Shown: positions 46,032 to 54,505 of the stretch, in pieces
Layout: each line of letters starts with the position of its first letter
Numbering within the stretch: the first letter of the stretch is position 1
Source of the DNA: Butyrivibrio sp. AE3009
GTDB lineage: Bacteria; Bacillota; Clostridia; Lachnospirales; Lachnospiraceae
NCBI RefSeq assembly: GCF_000420845.1
Contig: NZ_ATVS01000004.1
Span: forward strand, 124,001 to 188,000
Direction of reading: 5' to 3'
DNA length: 64,000 nucleotides
Translations under genes and position numbers: made by a program
The notes under the pieces: model-generated
Databases searched by the model: none
What the model was told of the DNA's origin: nothing
The model's input: the letters and a program-made list of their open reading frames with translations, nothing else

Positions 46032-47489
46032 TCAGAACTTTTTGCCCTTGAAGGTAAGACCGTTGGTCTCTTTCTTTCTTCGGTTGAAACGTATACGATC
46101 GTTTCTTCTGGCGTGGGTGTGGTTATAGATAATCTGCGAAATGATGAGCTGGATTATTGTAGCCAGAAGGATCAGCGCAAAGGCAGCGATTATCACCAGT
46201 TTAATATTGATGTATATTGTACGTGTAGCAACGGCCGCTTCAGTGGAAGCGGCTTTTGTTTTGCCAAAATAGCAGATAAGAGCTTCTCCCACAGGAGCAT
46301 TGTTGAAGCTGTAGCTTACTTTGGCAAGGGCATAGGGGGCCTCTGCCTTCTGGGCGTCAGTCAGGTCATAGGATATTTCATAGGTGGTATCCTTGATGTC
46401 TGAGGTCTTGGGGAGGATGATCTTATCATTTTTCCTGATATTAAGTATTGTTCCGGAGCTTCCGAATACGTCGTGCTCTGATTCAAAGAAAAGGGAATCA
46501 TCCGGCATGTAGCGGTCATCATTGTCTGCGATATTCACAGGTCTGAAGTTATTAAAACCGTAGTCAAACAGCGTAACAGTGTCGCTAAACTGGGCAGGAG
46601 ATTCGTCCTTAAGAACGACGCAGATGAGTCTCATGCCGTTTTTCTCAGCGCAGGTAACAAGGGTCTCACGGGCCTGGCCTGTGTAGCCGGTCTTGCCGCC
46701 AAGGATGCCCTCGTAGGACATTTCGCCGGTGATCAGCTTGTGCTTGTTGTTGAGATAGAAGTCATCGGGCTGAGTACTTGTAGGTGTGAAGTGATATCTT
46801 GGTGTATTTCCCACCTTACATAAGAACTCATTGGCAAAAAAAGCTCTTGCTATCATTGCAAGGTCGTAGGCGGAAGTATAGTGATTGTCGTCCTGAAGAC
46901 CGTTGGTGTTGTTAAAATGAGTGTTGGTGCAGCCAAGCTCAGCTGCTCTGTCGTTCATAAGGTCAACAAAGGCATCGATGCTGCCGCTGACATGCTCGCC
47001 CACTGCATTGGCCACTTCGTTGGCACTTCCTACCATTATTCCGTAGAGGGCCTGCTCAAGGGTGATGGACTCGCCCACATCCATTCCGATGGAAGAGCCG
47101 TCGTGGGGAACACTGAATACTGCGTCATTTGAGAAGGTTATCTTATCATCAAGGCTTGCATTCTCCACCGCAAGAAGGCAGGTCATGATCTTGGTGGTGC
47201 TGGCGGGGTAGAGCTCCTCGTGGATGTTTTTGGCATAGAGGATGGTTCCTGTATTTGCCTCCAGAAGGATCGCTGCCTGCGCGGGAATCTCAGGTCCCTC
47301 GGGCCAGCCGGGGGTGTCGTTACTCTGTATCGGAAGGAGTTTCCTCTCTGCTGCCTCTGCGGCGTAGTCCGGCGTGTCAGCCTTAGCTGTTACCGGAACT
47401 GAGCAGATGCCGATGGCGATTGCAATCAGCGCTGCGGAAACTCTATATATGAAGTTTTTCTTATTAATAGAGTTTTTTTCAAGTGTCAT
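46032..47489 (-). CDS. D-alanyl-D-alanine carboxypeptidase (PBP5/DacF type)
   Basis: A 485-residue serine peptidase of family S11 that trims the terminal D-Ala of peptidoglycan stem peptides outside the membrane. A signal peptide covers residues 1-37. Active-site motifs are SxxK at 97-100 (PASTTKIM), SxN at 155-157 (GSANEV) and KTG at 266-268 (GGKTGYTG). A C-terminal domain leads to a transmembrane helix (about 438-460) and a basic tail, so it is membrane-anchored rather than held by an amphipathic helix as in PBP5. The ATG at 47489 is chosen because it opens the signal peptide; the upstream in-frame extension overlaps the divergent trmB. The ribosome site is weak. Confidence 0.9.
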   Translation of the reverse strand: MTLEKNSINKKNFIYRVSAALIAIAIGICSVPVTAKADTPDYAAEAAERKLLPIQSNDTPGWPEGPEIPAQAAILLEANTGTILYAKNIHEELYPASTTKIMTCLLAVENASLDDKITFSNDAVFSVPHDGSSIGMDVGESITLEQALYGIMVGSANEVANAVGEHVSGSIDAFVDLMNDRAAELGCTNTHFNNTNGLQDDNHYTSAYDLAMIARAFFANEFLCKVGNTPRYHFTPTSTQPDDFYLNNKHKLITGEMSYEGILGGKTGYTGQARETLVTCAEKNGMRLICVVLKDESPAQFSDTVTLFDYGFNNFRPVNIADNDDRYMPDDSLFFESEHDVFGSSGTILNIRKNDKIILPKTSDIKDTTYEISYDLTDAQKAEAPYALAKVSYSFNNAPVGEALICYFGKTKAASTEAAVATRTIYINIKLVIIAAFALILLATIIQLIISQIIYNHTHARRNDRIRFNRRKKETNGLTFKGKKF

Positions 47490-47544
47490 AGTAAGAAAAT
47501 AATACAATATTGATTCATCACAGTAAAGAGCAAGCCCCGGCTCT

Positions 47545-47573
47545 TTGCAAATGGCGCATAAATGTAGTAAAAT
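47545..47573 (+). promoter_or_regulatory. Promoter of the trmB-trxA unit
   Basis: TTGCAA (47545-47550), an exact 17-nt spacer and TAAAAT (47568-47573), about 55 nt before the trmB ATG. Confidence 0.65.
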
Positions 47574-47628
47574 CAATGATATAAGAGCCTTCGGGCCTGT
47601 ATTTTTGATTTGATTTTTAAGGAGTAAC

Positions 47629-48282
47629 ATGCGTTTAAGAAATATTGCAGGATCAAGAGAAGTAATTGCGGACAGCAAGTTCACCGTCAAGGATCCTGAG
47701 AAGAAAAAAGGACTTTGGAAAAAAGAGGTTTTCGGCAACGACAAGCCCATACATATCGAGATCGGAATGGGCAAGGGACGCTTTCTCATGGACATGGCAG
47801 CCCTTCACCCTGATATTAACTACATCGGAATAGAGAAATACTCAAGCGTTTTACTTAGAGCAATACAGAAGCAGGAGGAGCTGCAGCTCCCCAACGTGAT
47901 CTTCATCAGAATGGATGCGGAGGTTATCACAGAGGTATTCGCACCTTCTGAAGTAGATAAAATTTACCTCAACTTCTCGGATCCATGGCCCAAGGAGAGA
48001 CACGCCAAGAGGCGTCTTCCCTCAAGGGAGTTTCTTGGAAGATACGACCGGATCTTAAGAGCAGATGGAGTCGTAGAGTTCAAGACTGACAACGAGGATC
48101 TGTTCCGGTTTGCACTGGATGAGGTGGAACCGGCGGGATGGACACTGGATGCAGTGACCTATGACCTTCATCACGATGAGGCCATGAACGAGGGCAATGT
48201 GATGACCGAGTATGAAGAGAAGTTCTCATCATTAGGCAATCCAATTTACAAGTACATTGTGAGCAGAAAGGGGACAAAGTAA
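47629..48282 (+). CDS. trmB: tRNA (guanine-N7-)-methyltransferase
   Basis: A 217-residue S-adenosylmethionine-dependent enzyme that makes m7G at position 46 in the variable loop of tRNAs. The SAM-binding motif is HIEIGMGKGRF (about 43-53). The catalytic-region signature NFSDPWPKERHAKRRL is complete, and the C-terminal EYEEKFSSLGNPIYK is the family ending. Length is typical. TAAGGAG lies 6 nt before the ATG. Its stop overlaps the start of the thioredoxin gene by one base (TAATG), indicating translational coupling. Confidence 0.97.
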   Translation: MRLRNIAGSREVIADSKFTVKDPEKKKGLWKKEVFGNDKPIHIEIGMGKGRFLMDMAALHPDINYIGIEKYSSVLLRAIQKQEELQLPNVIFIRMDAEVITEVFAPSEVDKIYLNFSDPWPKERHAKRRLPSREFLGRYDRILRADGVVEFKTDNEDLFRFALDEVEPAGWTLDAVTYDLHHDEAMNEGNVMTEYEEKFSSLGNPIYKYIVSRKGTK

Positions 48283-48602
48283 TGGACTACACATTAAACA
48301 GTCAGAATTTCGAAGAAGAAGTTTTAAAGAGTAACTTGCCTGTTCTTGTTGATTTTTCAGCAGATTGGTGCGGACCCTGCAAGATGATGGCCCCCATGAT
48401 CGATGAGTTTGCTGATGAGTACGAAGGAGAGCTTAAGGTTGGCAAGATCAATGTTGATCAGTCACCTGACATTGCTCAGAAATACAACGTAATGTCAATT
48501 CCGATGTTTGCTTTCTTTAAGGACGGACAGGTTATAGAGACAGCAGTCGGAGCACTTAACAAGGCTAAATTACAAGGAATAATTGATAAGGTGCTGGCTT
48601 AA
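48282..48602 (+). CDS. trxA: Thioredoxin
   Basis: A 106-residue cytosolic thiol-disulfide oxidoreductase. The active site DWCGPCKMMAP has Cys30 and Cys33, and the cis-proline lies in MSIPMFAFFKDG. It can reduce ribonucleotide reductase, peroxidases and other disulfides. The glutathione peroxidase-type enzyme at 43436 and the activities around nrdD are plausible partners. It is coupled to trmB through a one-base overlap, and a hairpin overlaps its stop region (48591-48612). No thioredoxin reductase gene is in the window. Confidence 0.97.
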   Translation: MDYTLNSQNFEEEVLKSNLPVLVDFSADWCGPCKMMAPMIDEFADEYEGELKVGKINVDQSPDIAQKYNVMSIPMFAFFKDGQVIETAVGALNKAKLQGIIDKVLA

Positions 48603-48612
48603 TAGCCAGCAC
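48591..48612 (+). terminator. Hairpin at the trxA stop codon
   Basis: The 9-bp perfect stem GTGCTGGCT/AGCCAGCAC with a TAAT loop includes the trxA stop. The tail TTCTTGC is only weakly T-rich, so it may be a partial terminator, allowing some read-through into the next gene 27 nt on. Confidence 0.55.
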
Positions 48613-48638
48613 TTCTTGCAACAGGGAGTTTTACTGAC

Positions 48639-49700
48639 GTGGCAGATAAGATTACTAACTTTGAGGATTACATTAAACGCAGTGACAGCGTAAATACTGA
48701 GAAAGAGCCAAGGGACAGTGCAGGAACCCCAGCAGGAACCGGCACTGTAAAAAATGGAGACACCGGTTTTATCGAATCAATAGAGATCGTGGATCCCTAC
48801 AACTTTTTTACCGAAGAGGAAAGGGAAGAGTATTTCAGGGAGAGACAGAAGGCAGAGCAGCAGGCAGAGCAAGAGGTGAGCATCCCGGAGGCAGAAGAAG
48901 CCAAGGCACCGGGCAGTGGGAAAACTGCCGCGGACAAGCCCGTCGACATGCCAAGAGATAAGGGAACTATAGCCGAAAGAGAGCCTGTGGACGAGCATAC
49001 CGGGCTTATCAGGAAACATCATATTCCTCGTGCACAAAGAGGATGGGACGCCCGGGATGATTACGAGCCTGCTCCACGCAAGGAAGAGGCCGTTTCAGAT
49101 AAGGCAGCAGGCAGGGATGCCCATAGTGATAAGGCTGCCGGCGCTGCCCCGGTACAGGAGCAGCCTCAGAAACCGTACAAAGGCGACTACAACGAAGAAT
49201 ACGACGAGCCGTACGATGAAGAATATGATGAAGAGTACGACGAAGAATATGACGATGTAGATGAGGACTACGACGAGGACGGAGAACTCTATGAGGAGGA
49301 AGATGAGGAATCTGAGGGGAAAGATCTGATGCTGGTTGTGGTAAGATTCGCATCGATCCTCACAGGAATAGTAATTCTTGCAGCTATAGCTTTTGGAGCT
49401 TACAAGTTCCTGGCACCGAAGTTCAGACCCGATCCTGACGAAGAGCCTGCAGAGGAAGTCCAGGTGGCTCTTCCGGAAGGTTATGAAGAGACCGGAGACA
49501 TGGTGACGGTAACCGCCGCAAGCCTGAATCTTCGCACTGTGCCAAGTTCAGACAGCGACGCAACAATAGTGACTTCAGTTACCAAGGGAACAACAATAAA
49601 AAGAATTGCCCAGAGCAGTGAGACCACCTGGGCAATAGTAGAATACGAGGGACAGCAATTGTATGCTTCCTCCAAATATCTGGAAGCTGTATCACAATAA
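48639..49700 (+). CDS. Single-pass membrane protein with acidic Tyr-rich tract and SH3 domain
   Basis: A 353-residue protein starting at GTG (48639) after CAGGGAG. Residues 1-225 are hydrophilic, with an extreme acidic repeat near 180-222 (EEYDEPYDEEYDEEYDEEYD). A transmembrane helix at about 230-252 (LVVVRFASILTGIVILAAIA) is followed by a linker and a bacterial SH3_3 domain (about 288-350, ASLNLRTVPSSDSDATI). The SH3 domain should be outside, where such domains bind peptidoglycan, while the acidic tail faces the cytosol. A role in wall sensing or envelope assembly is inferred. It converges with the next gene, with only 3 nt between stops. Confidence 0.8.
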   Translation: MADKITNFEDYIKRSDSVNTEKEPRDSAGTPAGTGTVKNGDTGFIESIEIVDPYNFFTEEEREEYFRERQKAEQQAEQEVSIPEAEEAKAPGSGKTAADKPVDMPRDKGTIAEREPVDEHTGLIRKHHIPRAQRGWDARDDYEPAPRKEEAVSDKAAGRDAHSDKAAGAAPVQEQPQKPYKGDYNEEYDEPYDEEYDEEYDEEYDDVDEDYDEDGELYEEEDEESEGKDLMLVVVRFASILTGIVILAAIAFGAYKFLAPKFRPDPDEEPAEEVQVALPEGYEETGDMVTVTAASLNLRTVPSSDSDATIVTSVTKGTTIKRIAQSSETTWAIVEYEGQQLYASSKYLEAVSQ

Positions 49701-49703
49701 GCT

Positions 49704-50153
49704 CTAGCGGCTTCTTGAGTGGAGCCAGGAATAGAACTTATCAACGGCGGCCGAGAGATTTTCACCGGTTCTGACAAATGTATCCGCGTGTGCAAGGACC
49801 TCTTCCTTGGAGGTATCTACGGCATAGGCGGATATTTTCTGACAGCAGTCGGATTCAAGAGCCCGGTAATCCATGTTTACCAAAAGAGTGTTATGGAGAG
49901 AGGAGACCGAGGTATAGAGGTCGGGATATCTCTTCCTTACAATGTTGAATTCATCCAGGATCTGCTCTCTGCTCTGGAGACAGAACAGGAGATACACTGC
50001 GTCAACAACCTCTCTGGGTTCAAGGGCATCCGTGGAGGAGCCGTCCTCGGGAACTTCGTTGGTTACGTAGTATTCGCAGATCTCCTGCACCAGGGCGCCG
50101 ACCTTGGAGTTATCATATAGTTTTTGAAGTTCATCGATTTTTTTGTTTTCCAT
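49704..50153 (-). CDS. Unrecognised small helical protein
   Basis: A 149-residue hydrophilic protein, predicted mostly helical, with no signal peptide, membrane segment or motif I recognise. Typical stretches are IDELQKLYDNSKVGALVQEI and REVVDAVYLLFCLQSREQIL. The amino-acid composition is normal and favours this strand over the 133-codon frame on the opposite strand. The ATG at 50153 has no clear ribosome site. It lies divergent to murI with a 35-nt gap, so promoters must overlap. Function unknown. Confidence 0.6.
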   Translation of the reverse strand: MENKKIDELQKLYDNSKVGALVQEICEYYVTNEVPEDGSSTDALEPREVVDAVYLLFCLQSREQILDEFNIVRKRYPDLYTSVSSLHNTLLVNMDYRALESDCCQKISAYAVDTSKEEVLAHADTFVRTGENLSAAVDKFYSWLHSRSR

Positions 50154-50188
50154 GATTAATATTTTAGGATAAAAAGAAGGAAATTACC

Positions 50189-51007
50189 ATGAAAATTGGA
50201 ATATTCGATTCAGGAATAGGCGGTTTGTCCGTACTTCATGAGGCATATCACCGTCTTCCGGATCAGGAATATATATTTTATGCAGATACAGAGCACGTTC
50301 CCTACGGCCTTAAAACTCCGGAGCAGATCAAAGGCTATGCGCAGGAGATTACAAGGTTTTTGCTGGACAAGGGAGCGGAGGCTATAGTGGTTGCCTGCAA
50401 TACAGCAACCAGCGTAGCCATCAAGGACCTGCGCGCCTCATTCGATGTGCCGATACTGGGAATGGAGCCGGCGGTTAAACCTGCCGTAGAAGGCACCGAC
50501 GACAAGAGGATTATGGTGATCGCAACCCCGGTAACCATCAGGGAAGACAAGCTCAGAGACCTGCTCCACAGGGTGGATGAGGAGCACAGAGTTGACCTCC
50601 TGGCCATGCCAAGGTTCGTGGAGTTCGCAGAAAAAGAGCTCTTCGAGGGGCCTGAGGTGGAGGAATACATACAGCAGCAGTTCGGAGCCTATGACAAAAA
50701 TTTATATTGCGCGTTAGTACTGGGCTGCACCCATTTTAATTACTTTAAACCGTCATTAAAGAAATATTTTGGCGATAACACCTTGCTAGTGGATGGCAAT
50801 TTTGGTACAATACATCACCTAGCCCATGTGCTTGGTCTGAAGTTATCAGACACACCTGATGATGAGGTTATTTTTGACGACTACCACAAGATGTTGTGTC
50901 AGATCAAAACGGACTATTTTTTTTCAGGGCGACCCGTCAGCGACGAAAAAACCCTGGAACACCTGAAAAGACTGCATAACAGGCTTGAAACGGTGCGTAG
51001 GAATTAA
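50189..51007 (+). CDS. murI: Glutamate racemase
   Basis: A 272-residue cofactor-independent racemase that supplies D-glutamate for peptidoglycan. The catalytic cysteines are Cys70 in VVACNTATS and Cys180 in VLGCTHFNYF. The N-terminal IGIFDSGIGGLSV, with Asp7 and Ser8, is the family signature. Length is normal. The ribosome site GAAGGA lies 7 nt before the ATG. A hairpin in the downstream nrdD leader may also end this transcript. Confidence 0.97.
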   Translation: MKIGIFDSGIGGLSVLHEAYHRLPDQEYIFYADTEHVPYGLKTPEQIKGYAQEITRFLLDKGAEAIVVACNTATSVAIKDLRASFDVPILGMEPAVKPAVEGTDDKRIMVIATPVTIREDKLRDLLHRVDEEHRVDLLAMPRFVEFAEKELFEGPEVEEYIQQQFGAYDKNLYCALVLGCTHFNYFKPSLKKYFGDNTLLVDGNFGTIHHLAHVLGLKLSDTPDDEVIFDDYHKMLCQIKTDYFFSGRPVSDEKTLEHLKRLHNRLETVRRN

Positions 51008-51030
51008 TTAATTTTTGTAGTTTTTTTCAC

Positions 51031-51085
51031 TTGAATTAAACAATATACTGTATTATCATTAATGTGTAACCACAAGATATAGTTG
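51031..51085 (+). promoter_or_regulatory. nrdD promoter with two NrdR-box-like operators
   Basis: TTGAAT (51031-51036), a 17-nt spacer and TATCAT (51054-51059). Two sites resemble the NrdR consensus acaCwAtATaTwGtgt: 51038-51053 (about 13 of 16 positions), filling the promoter spacer, and 51070-51085 (about 12 of 16), just downstream of the start site. Their starts are 32 bp apart, three helical turns, which is the spacing expected for cooperative NrdR binding. NrdR represses ribonucleotide reductase genes when dATP is high. No nrdR gene is in the window. Confidence 0.75.
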
Positions 51086-51099
51086 TCCTTGTGGTTACA
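51065..51099 (+). promoter_or_regulatory. Leader hairpin of nrdD
   Basis: A perfect stem of about 12 bp (TGTAACCACAAG/CTTGTGGTTACA) contains the second NrdR-like box and is followed by TTTGTG. It could act as a weak terminator for murI or as a leader structure. Its outer stem resembles that of the hairpin at 3670-3713. Confidence 0.5.
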
Positions 51100-51137
51100 T
51101 TTGTGCTGAGAGAGAACTTTTTTATAAGGGGGTTTTT

Positions 51138-53369
51138 ATGAAGATCATTAAGAGAAGCGGCAAGGAAGTGGCTTTTGACGGTGGCAAGATCATCGCTGCT
51201 ATTGAGAAGGCCAACGATGAGGTGACCGACGAGAAGAAACTTACCGCAGGACAGATCAGCGATGTTGAGAGAGCTGTAGAGAAACAGTGTGCATCCCTCA
51301 CCAGAGCTGCCAGTGTGGAAGAGATCCAGGATATGGTAGAGGATGGCCTGATGAAGTCAGGCAAATTCGAGGTTGCCAGAAAATATATTACCTACCGCTA
51401 CAAGCATGCTCTTGTCAGGAAGTCCAACACAACCGACGAGCAGATCATGTCTCTTATTGAGTGCAGCAACGAAGAGGTTAAGCAGGAGAATTCCAACAAG
51501 AACCCCACTGTTAACAGCGTTCAGAGAGATTACATGGCAGGAGAGGTCAGCAAGGACATCACCAGAAGATTCCTTCTTCCCGAGGATGTAGTCAAGGCCC
51601 ACGAGGCAGGACTTATCCACTTCCATGATTCAGATTATTTTGCACAGCATATGCACAACTGCTGTCTTGTTAACCTTGAGGATATGCTCCAGAACGGTAC
51701 AGTTATTTCCGAGACTATGATCGAGCGTCCCAAGAGCTTTTCAACAGCCTGCAATATCGCAACCCAGGCTATTGCTCAGATTGCCAGCTCACAGTACGGC
51801 GGACAGAGTATTACACTTTCACACCTTGTACCTTTTGTTGATGTCAGCAGACAGAAATTCCGCAAGGAAGTTGCTCTTGAGTTCGAGACTGCCGGCATGA
51901 AGATCAACAAGAAGCAGGTAAACGAGATCGCAGAGATGCGAGTTAGAAAAGAGATCGAGAGAGGCTGCCAGGTTATCCAGTATCAGGTAATCACACTTAT
52001 GACCACCAACGGTCAGGCACCTTTCATCACAGTATATATGTATCTCGATGAGGTTCCCGAGGGACAGCAGAGAGAAGACCTTGCAGTAGTTATAGAGGAG
52101 ATGCTCAAGCAGCGTATCCTTGGTGTTAAGAACGAGAAGGGACAGCTCATCACACCTGCTTTCCCCAAGCTCATCTATGTTCTTGACGAGGACAACATTC
52201 ATGAGGATTCCAAGTACTGGTACCTCACAGAGCTGGCAGCTAAGTGCACTGCCAAGAGACTTGTTCCCGACTACATTTCAGCCAAGAAGATGAAGGAACT
52301 CAAGAAGGGTGATGTTTATCCTTGCATGGGATGCAGATCTTTCCTTACTCCCGACAGCGAGGAGAACGCAGAGGGTCTTTGCAACAAGGGCAACAAGTCA
52401 CATGCTCAGAACTATAACGAAGGAGACCACAAGTACTACGGACGTTTCAACCAGGGCGTTGTAACCCTTAACCTGGTGGACGTTGCCTGCTCCTCCTACA
52501 AGGATGAAGCCAAGTTCTGGGAGCTTATGGAAGAGAGAACCGAGCTCTGCAAGCGGGCTCTTATGTGCAGACACAACAGACTTCTCGGAACACCTTCCGA
52601 TGTTGCACCTATCCTTTGGCAGAACGGAGCCCTTGCAAGACTTCAGAAGGGTGAAGTTATCGATCCCCTCCTTTTTGGCAACTACTCAACAATTTCCCTC
52701 GGTTATGCGGGACTGTGCGAGTGTACCAAGTATATGAAGGGCGTATCACATACAGATCCAAGAGGCAAAGACTTTGCGCTTAAGGTAATGCAGTTCCTTA
52801 ACGACAAGTGTGCTAAGTGGAGAGCTGAGACCAATATCGCTTTCAGTCTGTACGGAACACCTCTTGAGTCCACAACCTACAAGTTTGCTAAGTGCCTCCA
52901 GAAGAGATTCGGTATTATTCCGGAGGTTACAGACAAGAACTATATCACCAACAGCTATCACGTTCATGTTACCGAGCAGATCGATGCCTTCACCAAACTC
53001 AAATTTGAGTCTGAGTTCCAGGCGCTTTCGCCGGGAGGAGCCATCAGCTACGTTGAGGTTCCTGATATGAACAGCAATATAGAGGCAGTTATCTCAGTTA
53101 TGAAGTACATCTATGACAACATCATGTATGCTGAGCTTAACACCAAATCAGACTACTGCCAGTGCTGCGGCTACGACGGAGAAATCAAGATTGTTACCGA
53201 CACAGACGGCAAGCTCATCTGGGAATGCCCTAACTGCGGCAACCGCGATCAGAACAAGATGAATGTTGCAAGAAGAACCTGCGGCTACATCGGAACACAG
53301 TTCTGGAACCAGGGACGTACACAGGAGATCAAGGAGAGAGTTCTCCATATGTCCAATCCTGTGAGATAA
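51138..53369 (+). CDS. nrdD: Anaerobic ribonucleoside-triphosphate reductase (class III)
   Basis: A 743-residue glycyl-radical enzyme that reduces ribonucleoside triphosphates to deoxy forms without oxygen. An N-terminal ATP-cone (about 1-90, KIIKRSGKEVAFDGGKI) gives allosteric control. The large alpha/beta barrel contains cysteines in YPCMGCRSFL. A zinc site near the C-terminus has CQCCGYDGE and CPNCGNRD, and the glycyl radical lies in RTCGYIGTQ at Gly716. The activating enzyme NrdG is encoded 400 bp downstream. The ribosome site AAGGGGG lies 9 nt before the ATG. Two NrdR-like sites overlap the promoter. Confidence 0.98.
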   Translation: MKIIKRSGKEVAFDGGKIIAAIEKANDEVTDEKKLTAGQISDVERAVEKQCASLTRAASVEEIQDMVEDGLMKSGKFEVARKYITYRYKHALVRKSNTTDEQIMSLIECSNEEVKQENSNKNPTVNSVQRDYMAGEVSKDITRRFLLPEDVVKAHEAGLIHFHDSDYFAQHMHNCCLVNLEDMLQNGTVISETMIERPKSFSTACNIATQAIAQIASSQYGGQSITLSHLVPFVDVSRQKFRKEVALEFETAGMKINKKQVNEIAEMRVRKEIERGCQVIQYQVITLMTTNGQAPFITVYMYLDEVPEGQQREDLAVVIEEMLKQRILGVKNEKGQLITPAFPKLIYVLDEDNIHEDSKYWYLTELAAKCTAKRLVPDYISAKKMKELKKGDVYPCMGCRSFLTPDSEENAEGLCNKGNKSHAQNYNEGDHKYYGRFNQGVVTLNLVDVACSSYKDEAKFWELMEERTELCKRALMCRHNRLLGTPSDVAPILWQNGALARLQKGEVIDPLLFGNYSTISLGYAGLCECTKYMKGVSHTDPRGKDFALKVMQFLNDKCAKWRAETNIAFSLYGTPLESTTYKFAKCLQKRFGIIPEVTDKNYITNSYHVHVTEQIDAFTKLKFESEFQALSPGGAISYVEVPDMNSNIEAVISVMKYIYDNIMYAELNTKSDYCQCCGYDGEIKIVTDTDGKLIWECPNCGNRDQNKMNVARRTCGYIGTQFWNQGRTQEIKERVLHMSNPVR

Positions 53370-53771
53370 TACAGTGGTTTTAGTTCAAAGAGGCTATAAC
53401 TGGACGCCATACGAGGAATACAGCGGATATCTGACAATATTATGGCTGTGGTAGTTCAGAGGGAGAAATATTATGAATCTATATGGCAGGCCGGGGATCA
53501 TTTTCCCCGGCTTGTTACTTTTTGGGGCGATTTTAGATTTTAGACATGATTAGTTTATACATTTTTGCATAAATATTTAGCGTTTAAGCTTGGCATAAAT
53601 GCTGGATTCTTCTATACAATCGATGCTGCCGGCGAGATCGATAAGAGCTCCATCAAGGACTGAAATAATGTATAAAGAATGAATATCGATGCATAAAATA
53701 AATATGGTAAAATAAGGAAATGATATTGGTTTATAGAGCCTTAGTACTATAAGGAGGCTTAGGGGGATAGA
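53370..53771. other. nrdD-nrdG intergenic region without a clear gene
   Basis: This 402-bp stretch contains one hairpin terminator (53489-53512). It also has a short open stretch of about 26 codons ending at 53664 (reading KLGINAGFFYTIDAAGE and then IDKSSIKD), with a stop just upstream. The latter could be the tail of a decayed gene but is too short to call. The last 15 nt hold a strong ribosome site for nrdG (AAGGAGG). I see no tRNA or riboswitch. Confidence 0.4.
53489..53512 (+). terminator. Terminator after nrdD
   Basis: The stem GGCCGGGGA/TCCCCGGCT (8-9 bp) with a 6-nt loop is followed by TGTTACTTTTT. It lies 120 nt after the nrdD stop, so nrdG probably depends on partial read-through or its own promoter. 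Confidence 0.7.
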
Positions 53772-54320
53772 ATGAATTTCGGACAGATATATTTAAATGA
53801 TGTGGCAAACGGAGTGGGCTGCAGAACAGCGCTTTTTGTCAGCGGCTGCACCCATCACTGTAAGGGCTGTTTTAACGAGATGACCTGGGATTTTAACTAC
53901 GGGGAGCCCTATACTCAGAAGACTGAGGATGAGATCATTGAATCCCTTAAGCCGGATTATATCGCCGGTCTGACAATCCTCGGCGGCGAACCCATGGAAA
54001 TATCCAATCAGGAGGCGCTATATCCCCTGATCAAGAGAATAAAAGAAGAGCTTCCCAAGAAGACAATCTGGATCTATAGCGGCTACCTCTGGGAGGAACT
54101 GACAGATCCCGATAACAAGCGCTGCCACGGCCAGTACACTGATGAGATCCTGCATTCCATTGATGTTCTTGTGGATGGGGAATTTGTTCTTGAGAAAAAA
54201 GATCTGATGCTGAGGTTCAGGGGGTCATCAAATCAGAGGATCATTGATGTTCCGGAGACATTTGAGAGTGGAAGTATTGTGCTGTCGAAATATAATGACA
54301 GAGATACTTCAAGGATGTGA
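53772..54320 (+). CDS. nrdG: Anaerobic ribonucleotide reductase activating protein (radical SAM)
   Basis: A 182-residue radical-SAM enzyme that generates the glycyl radical on NrdD. The 4Fe-4S ligands are Cys26, Cys30 and Cys33 in SGCTHHCKGCFN. The glycine-rich SAM-binding segment is ILGGEPMEISNQ. Length and the conserved ending (LRFRGSSNQRIIDV) are typical. A strong ribosome site (AAGGAGG) lies about 12 nt before the ATG. Its stop codon is embedded in the 5' arm of a terminator stem. Confidence 0.97.
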   Translation: MNFGQIYLNDVANGVGCRTALFVSGCTHHCKGCFNEMTWDFNYGEPYTQKTEDEIIESLKPDYIAGLTILGGEPMEISNQEALYPLIKRIKEELPKKTIWIYSGYLWEELTDPDNKRCHGQYTDEILHSIDVLVDGEFVLEKKDLMLRFRGSSNQRIIDVPETFESGSIVLSKYNDRDTSRM

Positions 54321-54360
54321 GGGATGACAAGGGGAGATGCCATCCCTCACATCCTTTTGT
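54311..54360 (+). terminator. Terminator overlapping the nrdG stop
   Basis: A perfect 16-bp stem (AAGGATGTGAGGGATG with its complement at 54341-54356), a 14-nt loop and a short TTTT tract. The nrdG TGA lies inside the 5' arm, so terminating ribosomes could affect folding. Confidence 0.8.
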
Positions 54361-54448
54361 CAGAAAATTGACCAGCGTTCATGTAAAGTGATTGAAAACT
54401 ACTAAACCTATAGGAGTATCCTGCCTTATATGATAAAATATCTCCACA

Positions 54449-54467
54449 TAACCCCGTGGGGGGGTTA
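54449..54467 (+). promoter_or_regulatory. Leader hairpin before the Fe-S flavoprotein gene
   Basis: The 7-bp perfect stem TAACCCC/GGGGTTA with a 5-nt G-rich loop ends 25 nt before the TAAGGAGA ribosome site. There is no T-run; it may be a 5' stabiliser. No convincing promoter hexamers were found nearby. Confidence 0.4.
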
Positions 54468-54505
54468 CTTGAAACCACGAAATATTTATGGGTAAGGAGA
54501 TTTTT

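Noticed and set aside
49719-50120. A 133-codon plus-strand frame opposite the small helical protein
   Set aside because: It has no ribosome site and converts the well-composed minus-strand frame into Gly/Val-rich sequence. The minus-strand frame is the better candidate.
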